The translations under genes were made by a program, and so were the position numbers. Shown here in pieces: positions 1 to 7,175 of a DNA stretch of 8,558 nt. Source of the stretch: Synechococcaceae bacterium Bin_79_3 (GTDB taxonomy: Bacteria > Cyanobacteriota > Cyanobacteriia > PCC-6307 > Cyanobiaceae); contig VFLB01000304.1 in assembly GCA_009914645.1 (NCBI GenBank), positions 1 to 8,558 on the forward strand. The letters run 5' to 3'. How positions within the stretch are numbered: the stretch's first letter is position 1; the number at the start of each line of letters is the position of its first letter. The notes under the pieces are model-generated. The model made no database searches and had not been told where the DNA came from. It worked only from the letters and a program-made list of their open reading frames with translations.

Positions 1-1
1 A

Positions 2-55
2 ATTGCTCGCGGCCTTTGGGGGGCAGGGGTGCTGCTGTTGGGCTTGGAAAACTAA
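2..55 (+). CDS. C-terminal tail of an upstream gene (partial, unidentified)
   Basis: An open frame enters from the left edge and ends at TAA 53-55. It encodes the last 17 residues (IARGLWGAGVLLLGLEN), a hydrophobic, Leu/Gly-rich stretch that could end a membrane protein. Only the tail is visible, so the family cannot be recognised from sequence. From memory of picocyanobacterial gene order, a cell-division or cytochrome-biogenesis membrane protein often lies upstream of atp1, but this is inference only. The gap to the atp1 start is 43 nt. Confidence 0.4.
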   Translation: MARGLWGAGVLLLGLEN

Positions 56-71
56 AGGTCCGTGATAGATT
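44..71 (+). promoter_or_regulatory. Weak candidate sigma70-type promoter for the atp operon
   Basis: TTGGAA (44-49; 4/6 match to TTGACA) is separated by 16 nt from TAGATT (66-71; 4/6 match to TATAAT). TG lies one base upstream of the second box (63-64), an extended -10 arrangement. It would start transcription roughly 20 nt before the atp1 GTG. It overlaps the stop of the preceding gene. The matches are modest and the main promoter could lie further upstream, outside the window. Confidence 0.25.
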
Positions 72-98
72 CCGCGAGCCTTTGCCACTGAAGTTTTC

Positions 99-575
99 GT
101 GTCGTCAACGGCATCTTCCCCATCAGCTCCGGCCGAGGGTGGACTGCTACCTGAACCGAATTCTTTAGATGGAGCTCCAACTGGTGAGGTACTCGTTACC
201 GCACCAGTAGTTGATCCAATGGCTGAATACAGGCGCTTGCAGAAGCGTTTGTTGTTATTCACTCTTGGGCTTTCCGCCTTTGCGGTGATATTGGCTGGGT
301 GGCGTTTTAGTAGCTCCACAGCCTTGAGTGTGGCCATCGGGTCTGTGGGTAGTTTGGTTTACCTATTTCTTCTTTCCCGTTCGGTTGAGAAGTTGGGTGG
401 AACCAATAAGCAAGTGGGGAAAATCCAATTGCTCGTACCCGTAGCGCTGGTGCTGCTTTCAACCCGTTGGCCCTTGATGCAACTCTTCCCGGCCCTGATT
501 GGTTTTCTGATCTACAAGCCGGCGGTAATTATCAGTACTGCTTTTGATCTTTGGATCGAAAAGCCCTCTGAATAA
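99..575 (+). CDS. atp1: ATP synthase accessory protein I (Atp1/UncI-like)
   Basis: A small membrane protein encoded first in bacterial and cyanobacterial atp operons; the family is thought to help assemble the c-ring and is not part of the finished enzyme. The 158-aa product has a Ser/Ala/Pro-rich, probably disordered N-terminus (residues 1-40), a basic stretch YRRLQKR (44-50), then about four hydrophobic segments (roughly 51-68, 74-93, 109-123, 126-146). The family is identified from position, size and membrane layout rather than a catalytic motif. The chosen start is GTG 99. Typical homologues are nearer 120 aa, and ATG 219 (Met41) would give a protein of that size, so the N-terminal 40 residues may not be translated; neither start has a clear Shine-Dalgarno. 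The a-subunit gene follows after 34 nt. Confidence 0.85.
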   Translation: MSSTASSPSAPAEGGLLPEPNSLDGAPTGEVLVTAPVVDPMAEYRRLQKRLLLFTLGLSAFAVILAGWRFSSSTALSVAIGSVGSLVYLFLLSRSVEKLGGTNKQVGKIQLLVPVALVLLSTRWPLMQLFPALIGFLIYKPAVIISTAFDLWIEKPSE

Positions 576-609
576 TTCATTCCAACCCTCCTCAAACGCT
601 TAGGTTCTG

Positions 610-1329
610 GTGCCTTTTAACCTCCCCCTTGCCGAACTCGAGGTTGGCAAACACCTCTATTGGAAAGTTGGCCAACTCAACCTGCATGGGCAGGTTTTTC
701 TGAGTTCATGGATTGTTATCGGAGCCCTACTCGCCCTTGTGGTGGTGGGTACCCGCAAGATGGAGCGCGAACCGCGCGGTGTGCAAAATCTGCTCGAATT
801 TCTTTGGGATTACTTACGTGATCTAGCCAGAGACCAAATCGGCGAAAAGGCATACCGAGATTGGCTGCCTTTCATCGGCACGCTGTTCTTATTTATCTTC
901 GTGAGCAATTGGGGAGGTGCCTTGATCCCCTGGAAACTTATTCATCTACCAAGCGGAGAACTCGGTGCTCCAACAGCAGATATCAACACCACAATTGCGT
1001 TGGCTCTGTTGGTGTCACTTGCTTACTTTTACGCAGGTTTAAGCAGAAAGGGTTTGCGGTACTTCGAGTACTACGTGGAACCAACTCCGATCATGCTTCC
1101 GTTCAAGATCGTTGAGGATTTCACGAAGCCTTTATCTCTTTCCTTTCGATTATTCGGCAATATTCTTGCCGATGAATTAGTAGTAGCTGTTTTGGCTTTT
1201 CTAGTTCCATTGGTGGTACCACTTCCAGCAATGTTTCTTGGTTTGTTTACCAGTGCTATTCAGGCTTTGATCTTCGCAACTCTCGCCGCCTATTACATCG
1301 GTGAGGCTGTTCACGAAGAGCAACACTAG
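610..1329 (+). CDS. atpB: ATP synthase F0 subunit a
   Basis: Subunit a (also called atpI in cyanobacteria) forms the two proton half-channels beside the c-ring in the thylakoid membrane. The 239-aa product has the cyanobacterial N-terminus with HLYWK and HGQVFLSSW (15-34). It carries the hallmark [12 protein letters not shown] (178-189), with Arg180 the essential channel arginine facing the c-ring glutamate. The conserved last helix, [19 protein letters not shown] (215-233), includes Gln218. Membrane segments fall at about 31-48, 86-107, 126-144, 172-202 and 204-232. GTG 610 is the start: the frame is closed by TAG at 601-603, no other ATG/GTG/TTG lies between, and the N-terminus matches the family. 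No Shine-Dalgarno is visible. It ends at TAG 1327-1329, followed by an unusually long 147-nt gap before the c gene. Confidence 0.97.
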   Translation: MPFNLPLAELEVGKHLYWKVGQLNLHGQVFLSSWIVIGALLALVVVGTRKMEREPRGVQNLLEFLWDYLRDLARDQIGEKAYRDWLPFIGTLFLFIFVSNWGGALIPWKLIHLPSGELGAPTADINTTIALALLVSLAYFYAGLSRKGLRYFEYYVEPTPIMLPFKIVEDFTKPLSLSFRLFGNILADELVVAVLAFLVPLVVPLPAMFLGLFTSAIQALIFATLAAYYIGEAVHEEQH

Positions 1330-1725
<396 letters not shown>

Positions 1726-1738
1726 TCGCTTGCCTTTC

Positions 1739-1757
1739 GGGGGCGTTGTTCGCCCCC
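1739..1757 (+). promoter_or_regulatory. GC-rich stem-loop after the c-subunit gene
   Basis: GGGGGCG (1739-1745), loop TTGTT, CGCCCCC (1751-1757) gives a perfect 7-bp stem with a 5-nt loop. It is followed by TCAGCATCATT rather than a T-run, so it is not a standard intrinsic terminator. Its place between c and b' fits a 3' mRNA-stabilising or partial-attenuation hairpin that would keep c transcripts more abundant than those of downstream genes. Such a role is inferred. Confidence 0.65.
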
Positions 1758-1794
1758 TCAGCATCATTAACCCTGTCCCAGCGCGCCCGGTTCC

Positions 1795-2262
1795 ATGCAT
1801 AGCTGGCTAATGCTGGCCGAAGCAGCTGCCCCCAAGGGCGGTCTGTTCGATTTAGACGCCACCCTGCCTTTGATGGCAGTGCAAGTGGTGCTGCTCACTT
1901 TTATCCTCAATGCTCTGTTTTTCCAACCTGTTGGGAAAGCCGTGGAAGAGCGCGAGGGTTTCATAAGTTCAAGCCGCGCCCAGGCGAAAGAAAAGATTGC
2001 CCAAGCTGAACGCTTGGAGGTGGAACTCAAGGCGCAACTTCTTGAGGCCCGCAAGCAATCGCAAGCTCTTATTCAAGAAGCAGAAGTTGAGGTAGATCGT
2101 CTCTTCCGGGATGCTCTAGCTCTTGCTCAAGCTGATGCAAATGCCACTAAGGAGAAATCCCGAGTTCAAGTGGAAGCTCAAAAAGCTGAAGCTTTTGCTG
2201 GCATCGACATTCAAGCTACGAAGCTTGGTGCTGTGATAGTTGATCGCTTGCTGGCAGCCTAA
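1795..2262 (+). CDS. atpF2: ATP synthase F0 subunit b' (second b-type stator subunit)
   Basis: Subunit b' (atpG in cyanobacterial naming) pairs with subunit b in the peripheral stalk of photosynthetic ATP synthases; non-photosynthetic bacteria usually have a b homodimer. The 155-aa product has a short N-terminus, the characteristic [16 protein letters not shown] (15-30), one membrane helix (about 23-43) and [13 protein letters not shown] (42-54). A long, highly charged Ala/Glu/Lys/Gln-rich helix follows to the C-terminus, as expected for the stalk coiled coil. ATG 1795 is used; ATG 1810 (Met6) is a possible alternative. The TAA stop overlaps the ATG of the b gene (TAATG), suggesting coupled translation of the two partners in equal amounts. 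Confidence 0.95.
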   Translation: MHSWLMLAEAAAPKGGLFDLDATLPLMAVQVVLLTFILNALFFQPVGKAVEEREGFISSSRAQAKEKIAQAERLEVELKAQLLEARKQSQALIQEAEVEVDRLFRDALALAQADANATKEKSRVQVEAQKAEAFAGIDIQATKLGAVIVDRLLAA

Positions 2263-2777
2263 TGACAAGTATTTCTCCACTGTTGCTGGCAACCGAAGGG
2301 TTTAGCCTCAACACAAACATTTTTGACACCAACATCATCAACCTGATCATTGTGATCGTGGTGTTGGTGTGGTTTTTAAAGGGATTCCTTGGCGGCATTC
2401 TCGAGCGTCGCCGTGAAGCGATCCTTGCGGATCTCAAAGACGCTGAAGAGCGTTTATTGATCGCTTCAAGGGCATTGGAAGAGGGGCAACTTGAACTGGC
2501 GCAAGCTCAAGCAACCGCTCAAAAAATTCTTAGTGATGGTAAGCAGCGGGCAATGGCTATCCGTGAAGATAGCGAGATGCGCACCATCCAAGAAATGGCT
2601 CGCATCAAACAAGATGCTGTAGCCAATTTGAGTGCTGAAACAGCCAGAGTGGTGGAATTGCTAAGGCTTGAAACAGCCAGATCTGCGGTTGAAAAAGCAA
2701 TTGCAGCCCTACCAGGCAAGCTCAGCGCATCCATCCAAGCCAAGTTGATCGACCGTTCCATCGAGGCACTCGGATAA
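2262..2777 (+). CDS. atpF: ATP synthase F0 subunit b (stator subunit)
   Basis: Subunit b anchors the F1 head to subunit a through the peripheral stalk. The 171-aa product begins with a short lumenal segment, then FDTNIINL (21-28) and a single membrane helix (about 24-44). The basic/charged junction LERRREAILADL (47-58) and a long amphipathic helix running to the end complete it. Residues 126-147 contain an 11-residue repeat (ETAR at 126-129 and 137-140) that is also visible as a 13-bp DNA repeat; hendecad periodicity is expected for the stalk's right-handed coiled coil. The ATG overlaps the b' stop by one base, and the delta gene starts 4 nt after the b stop. Confidence 0.97.
   Translation: MTSISPLLLATEGFSLNTNIFDTNIINLIIVIVVLVWFLKGFLGGILERRREAILADLKDAEERLLIASRALEEGQLELAQAQATAQKILSDGKQRAMAIREDSEMRTIQEMARIKQDAVANLSAETARVVELLRLETARSAVEKAIAALPGKLSASIQAKLIDRSIEALG
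2636..2681 (+). repeat. 13-bp direct repeat with 33-nt period inside the b-subunit gene
   Basis: TGAAACAGCCAGA occurs at 2636-2648 and 2669-2681, exactly 33 nt (11 codons) apart, encoding ETAR twice. The period equals one hendecad of the predicted stalk coiled coil, so it may reflect a duplication of one structural unit. Confidence 0.7.
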
Positions 2778-2781
2778 ACCA

Positions 2782-3330
2782 ATGCCACTTCTTAATTCAC
2801 TAGCAACCCCATACGCTGACGCCCTCTTGCAGGTGGGTGATGGCCTTGGCCAGGCTGATCAGTTGGCTTTAGAAGCCAAATCTTTATTGGAAGCTTGGTA
2901 CAGCTCCGCAGACCTTCAAGGGGCGATGCGATCACCTGTGCTATCGCTTGACGGTAAGAAAAATGCCTTAGTTGCTCTTTTTGGCTCGGAAATCAGCCCA
3001 TCGATGTTGAATTTGCTCAAGGTATTGGTTGATCGCCAGCGCATCGGCATCCTTGATGCTGTGCTTGGTCGTTTCCTTGAGCTTTATAGGGAGTTGCGGG
3101 GCATCACCCTCGCAACGGTTACATCCGCCACGGCTTTATCTACGGAACAACAGCAAAAACTTACTGAGAAGGTGAAGGCTTTAGCCGGCACCAACTCTGT
3201 AGAGGTTGATATCAATGTGGATTCCACCTTGATTGGTGGTTTTGTGGTGCGTCTTGGTTCTCAGGTAATTGATGCCAGCCTGCTTGGTCAGGTGAAGCGT
3301 CTTGGCCTGTCCCTGGCTCGGGCCGCCTGA
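2782..3330 (+). CDS. atpH: ATP synthase F1 subunit delta (OSCP-type)
   Basis: Delta (atpD in cyanobacterial naming) sits on top of the F1 head and ties it to the b/b' stalk. The 182-aa product has the family's usual length and two-part layout. The N-terminal helical domain opens with ATPYADALLQV (8-18) and includes the conserved NLLKVLVDRQRI (77-88) and the RFLELYRELRG stretch (97-107). The C-terminal portion has VDSTLIGGFVVRLGSQVIDASLLGQVKRL around 146-174, which matches the family signature. ATG 2782 lies 4 nt after the b stop with only a weak GGAT-like purine stretch upstream. A 65-nt non-coding leader separates it from alpha. Confidence 0.96.
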   Translation: MPLLNSLATPYADALLQVGDGLGQADQLALEAKSLLEAWYSSADLQGAMRSPVLSLDGKKNALVALFGSEISPSMLNLLKVLVDRQRIGILDAVLGRFLELYRELRGITLATVTSATALSTEQQQKLTEKVKALAGTNSVEVDINVDSTLIGGFVVRLGSQVIDASLLGQVKRLGLSLARAA

Positions 3331-3352
3331 TCCCACAGTTTCAGTTACCCAG

Positions 3353-4913
<1,561 letters not shown>

Positions 4914-4923
4914 GGATTAAAAA

Positions 4924-5871
4924 ATGGCAAACCTAAAAGATATTCGCGATCGCATTAGTTCGGTCAAAAATACGCGCAAAATTACCGAGGCAATGCGCTT
5001 AGTTGCCGCAGCCAAAGTGCGCAGGGCCCAAGATCAGGTGTTGCGTACTAGGCCTTTTGCTGATCGCTTAGCAAGGGTTTTGGAAAGTTTGCAAGCTCGT
5101 ATGGGTTTTGAAGTTGCAGATACTCCTTTATTGCAAACCCGGGAGCCTCGCCATATAACTTTGGTGGCTATCACCGGTGATCGTGGTTTATGCGGTGGCT
5201 ACAACGCAAACATAATTAAACGAACAGAACAGCGTTTTGCTGAGTTGAAGGCTGCTGGGCATGAGTTGTCTTTAATTACCATTGGCCGCAAGGTTGATGT
5301 TTATTTCCGCAATCGAAAATATCCAATTGTGAATAGTTTTATAGGGCTTAATCAAGTTCCCACCGCAGTTGAAGCCGGTGAAATTGCTCAGGTATTACTA
5401 GCTGAATTCATTGGTGGTGGTACTGATAGGGTGGAATTAATTTTCACTAAATTCATTAATTTAGTGAATACAACCCCTGTTTATCAAACGTTGCTCCCCC
5501 TTGATCCGCAAGGTATCTCAAAGCCTGACGATGAGATTTTCCGGCTCACATCAAAAGAAGGTGGCTTTGCTGTGGAACGCGATACTTCAGCCAACACTCA
5601 GCCTAAACTCCAATCAGATATTATTTTTGAGCAAAGCCCCAGCGAATTGCTTGATTCACTGTTGCCTTTATATCTTCAAAATCAAATTTTGCGCTCATTG
5701 CAGGAAGCTTCTGCCAGTGAACTGGCAAGTCGAATGACAGCGATGAATAATGCAAGTGATAACGCTAAAACTCTTGCCAAATCACTTACTCTTGATTACA
5801 ACAAAGCTCGCCAAGCTGCGATTACCCAAGAGATTTTAGAGGTTGTGGGAGGAGCTTCGGCAATGGCTTAA
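4924..5871 (+). CDS. atpG: ATP synthase F1 subunit gamma (central shaft)
   Basis: Gamma (atpC in cyanobacterial naming) is the rotating shaft linking the c-ring to the alpha/beta head. The 315-aa product starts with the conserved coiled-coil helix ([20 protein letters not shown], 2-21), then [10 protein letters not shown] (22-31). It contains [11 protein letters not shown] (84-94) and ends with the C-terminal helix [15 protein letters not shown] (267-281) and the [15 protein letters not shown] motif (297-311). The roughly 195-235 region is the insertion found in photosynthetic gammas but not in E. coli. The regulatory cysteine pair of the chloroplast enzyme is absent: the only cysteine is Cys90. 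Thiol regulation is therefore not expected, as usual in cyanobacteria. The next gene begins 2 nt after the stop. Confidence 0.97.
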   Translation: MANLKDIRDRISSVKNTRKITEAMRLVAAAKVRRAQDQVLRTRPFADRLARVLESLQARMGFEVADTPLLQTREPRHITLVAITGDRGLCGGYNANIIKRTEQRFAELKAAGHELSLITIGRKVDVYFRNRKYPIVNSFIGLNQVPTAVEAGEIAQVLLAEFIGGGTDRVELIFTKFINLVNTTPVYQTLLPLDPQGISKPDDEIFRLTSKEGGFAVERDTSANTQPKLQSDIIFEQSPSELLDSLLPLYLQNQILRSLQEASASELASRMTAMNNASDNAKTLAKSLTLDYNKARQAAITQEILEVVGGASAMA

Positions 5872-5873
5872 AG

Positions 5874-6596
5874 GTGAAGCCTCAGCAGCAATTGATAATT
5901 CCTTTATTTCCAGTTGCAATTGCCACAGCTCAACTGCAACCTGATCCTTTAGATACCGCAAGATTGCTGCAGCAGATGCTACTTTGGCGTGGTTCCGCAA
6001 CAGGTAATTCCCAAGAGGGTTGCGCTTGGACTGGTGATCTTCATGGCTTACATCAATTTCATCTTTGTGAAGATGCTGCCTGGCTAGTTGATCAACTTGC
6101 TAACCATGTTGCTATTTATTTAAAGCAATTAGGGTTTAAACCCGGTTGCTTATCTGTTCATATCCAACGCAGCTGGCCAGTGATTAGTGATCCTGGTCAA
6201 GTACTCGGCTGCCATCATCATCCTAATGCCCATTTAAGTGCAGTTTATTACTTAAATGGAGATGGCAGCGGTAAATGCGGTGCCTTGCAGTTATTTAATC
6301 CCAGCCCCTTAAATGAATTAATTCCTGGAATGGCAGTTGGTTCTGACGCGCCCTTTGACTCCAGCTCTGTTTTAAACGTTCATCAACATCAGATCGCAGC
6401 TCAGGCTGGTTTGTTGGTGTTGTTTCCAGCCAAGCTTGAACATGCCGTGCTCGAAAATCTCAGCCAAAATACAAGATTTTCAATTAGTTTTGATTTAGTT
6501 CTTACCGCTCCACCGGGCCCTACCACAGCGGAATATCTGCCGCCACACCCCAGCCTTTGGGTACCACTGCGGCAAGATAGTTTGCCAATGCCTTAA
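5874..6596 (+). CDS. 2OG-Fe(II) oxygenase-like protein (TIGR02466/PF13759 type)
   Basis: Probable member of the putative 2-oxoglutarate/Fe(II) oxygenase family. The 240-aa product shows family landmarks: WTGDLHGL (52-59), the His-rich metal-site strand HHHPNAHLSAVYYL (114-127), then GALQLFNP (136-143), and LFPAKLEHAV (183-192) with His190 as the distal metal ligand. RFSISFDL (201-208) supplies Arg201, eleven residues after His190, as the expected 2-oxoglutarate-binding arginine. The acidic partner of a classic HxD/E motif is not evident: the candidates are His114/His116 with Asn118. The substrate is unknown. GTG 5874 starts 2 nt after the gamma stop with no well-placed Shine-Dalgarno, implying co-transcription with the atp operon. 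Family assignment is from remembered motif patterns, not a search. Confidence 0.75.
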   Translation: MKPQQQLIIPLFPVAIATAQLQPDPLDTARLLQQMLLWRGSATGNSQEGCAWTGDLHGLHQFHLCEDAAWLVDQLANHVAIYLKQLGFKPGCLSVHIQRSWPVISDPGQVLGCHHHPNAHLSAVYYLNGDGSGKCGALQLFNPSPLNELIPGMAVGSDAPFDSSSVLNVHQHQIAAQAGLLVLFPAKLEHAVLENLSQNTRFSISFDLVLTAPPGPTTAEYLPPHPSLWVPLRQDSLPMP

Positions 6597-6604
6597 AGCT
6601 TTTT

Positions 6605-6928
6605 ATGGCCGCCACCTTTTCGATACGCATTCGCATCAAGGAGCAATTTGAATCCTTTAGCTGCTCTGCTGATCAAACTCTTCTCACCGCAGCAGAAGCC
6701 GCTGGCATAGCTTTACCAAGCTCCTGCTGCGCCGGTGTATGCACCACCTGTGCGGCTCGGATTGAATCCGGCAATGTATTTCAGCCTGATGCGATGGGAG
6801 TGAAGCAGGAACTAAGAAATGAGGGATATGCCTTGATGTGTGTTGCTTACCCGCGCAGTGATCTGCAATTGTTAGCTGGTCAGGAGGATGCCCTCTACGA
6901 AGCTCAATTTGGCAAGTATCAAAAATGA
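6605..6928 (+). CDS. Plant-type [2Fe-2S] ferredoxin
   Basis: A small soluble electron carrier. The 107-aa product has the beta-grasp ferredoxin layout and the cluster motif Cys41-X4-Cys46-X2-Cys49-X29-Cys79 (CCAGVCTTCA at 41-50, then LMCVAYPRSD at 78-87). This spacing is exactly that of photosynthetic ferredoxins. It differs from the main photosynthetic ferredoxin (PetF) in several ways. The region between Cys49 and Cys79 (VFQPDAMGVKQELRNEGYA) lacks the usual acidic patch, there is an extra Cys42 beside the first ligand, and a short basic tail (EAQFGKYQK) follows. This suggests a minor ferredoxin with its own partner. ATG 6605 lies 8 nt after the preceding stop. Partner and role are unknown. 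Confidence 0.9.
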   Translation: MAATFSIRIRIKEQFESFSCSADQTLLTAAEAAGIALPSSCCAGVCTTCAARIESGNVFQPDAMGVKQELRNEGYALMCVAYPRSDLQLLAGQEDALYEAQFGKYQK

Positions 6929-6936
6929 ATCCCTTA

Positions 6937-6969
6937 TCAAATAAAAAGCTTCAAATAAAAAGCTTCAAA
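6937..6969 (+). repeat. 14-bp tandem duplication in the gap after the ferredoxin gene
   Basis: TCAAATAAAAAGCT is repeated twice in tandem (6937-6950, 6951-6964) and followed by a partial third copy, TCAAA (6965-6969). It makes up half of the 61-nt AT-rich gap and carries two AAGCTT sites. It is probably replication slippage; no promoter or terminator was recognised in it. Confidence 0.85.
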
Positions 6970-6989
6970 CAATCAGTGCCAAATCAAAA

Positions 6990-7175
6990 GTGCTGAAATT
7001 GTTATCTATTCAGTTGGAATTGGAGGTTCCCCTGTTGCAATGGCGTAGTAATCCCGCTGATTGTTGTCGCGGTGCGTTGCTTAGCCGTGGCGAACCTTTG
7101 CGCTGGGCGATTACCGCAGCTGAAGTGCAGGCTGAAGTGCAGTGGTTGCAGCTGGAGGCGGTATTAATTGTGTGA
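6990..7175 (+). CDS. Small protein of unknown function (61 aa)
   Basis: No family is recognised. The 61-aa product is short, soluble and without a signal peptide or membrane helix. It has a Cys pair in NPADCCRGALL (21-31), a central GEPLRWAITAAE (34-45) and a hydrophobic last strand (LEAVLIV, 55-61). Evidence that it is real: its TGA (7173-7175) overlaps the GTG start (7172) of the DUF3326 gene in a GTGA junction typical of coupled genes, it continues the operon's direction, and it fills the gap. An in-frame 12-bp duplication encodes AEVQAEVQ (44-51). The start is uncertain: GTG 6990 or TTG 6999, neither with a Shine-Dalgarno. It could still be chance. Confidence 0.6.
   Translation: MLKLLSIQLELEVPLLQWRSNPADCCRGALLSRGEPLRWAITAAEVQAEVQWLQLEAVLIV
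7119..7142 (+). repeat. 12-bp in-frame tandem duplication within the small ORF
   Basis: GCTGAAGTGCAG occurs twice in tandem (7119-7130 and 7131-7142), encoding AEVQ-AEVQ. The length is a multiple of three, so the frame is kept. Confidence 0.85.
7154..7158 (+). promoter_or_regulatory. Candidate ribosome binding site for the DUF3326 gene
   Basis: GGAGG lies 13 nt upstream of GTG 7172. The spacing is longer than ideal, but the longer reading from GTG 7142 has no such site and would add ten residues not expected at the family's N-terminus. It supports 7172 as the start, together with the GTGA overlap. Confidence 0.45.

Noticed and set aside
861..1115. 84-aa + strand open frame within the a-subunit gene
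   Set aside because: It is fully inside the atpB coding region in a different frame, and its product resembles no protein.
1739..1757. Intrinsic terminator after the c gene
   Set aside because: The stem is strong but no T-run follows and the operon continues; it is better described as a stem-loop of uncertain role.
4946..4953. HIP1 palindrome GCGATCGC
   Set aside because: A single copy inside the gamma gene, where it encodes part of the conserved IRDRI; not enough to call a repeat family in this window.
5118..5871. Chloroplast-type thiol switch in gamma
   Set aside because: The photosynthetic insertion is present but contains no cysteines; Cys90 is the only cysteine in the protein.
7142..7171. 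Longer DUF3326 start at GTG 7142
   Set aside because: It adds MVAAGGGINC, not expected at the family N-terminus, lacks a Shine-Dalgarno, and would overlap the small ORF by 34 nt, whereas GTG 7172 gives a 4-nt coupled overlap.
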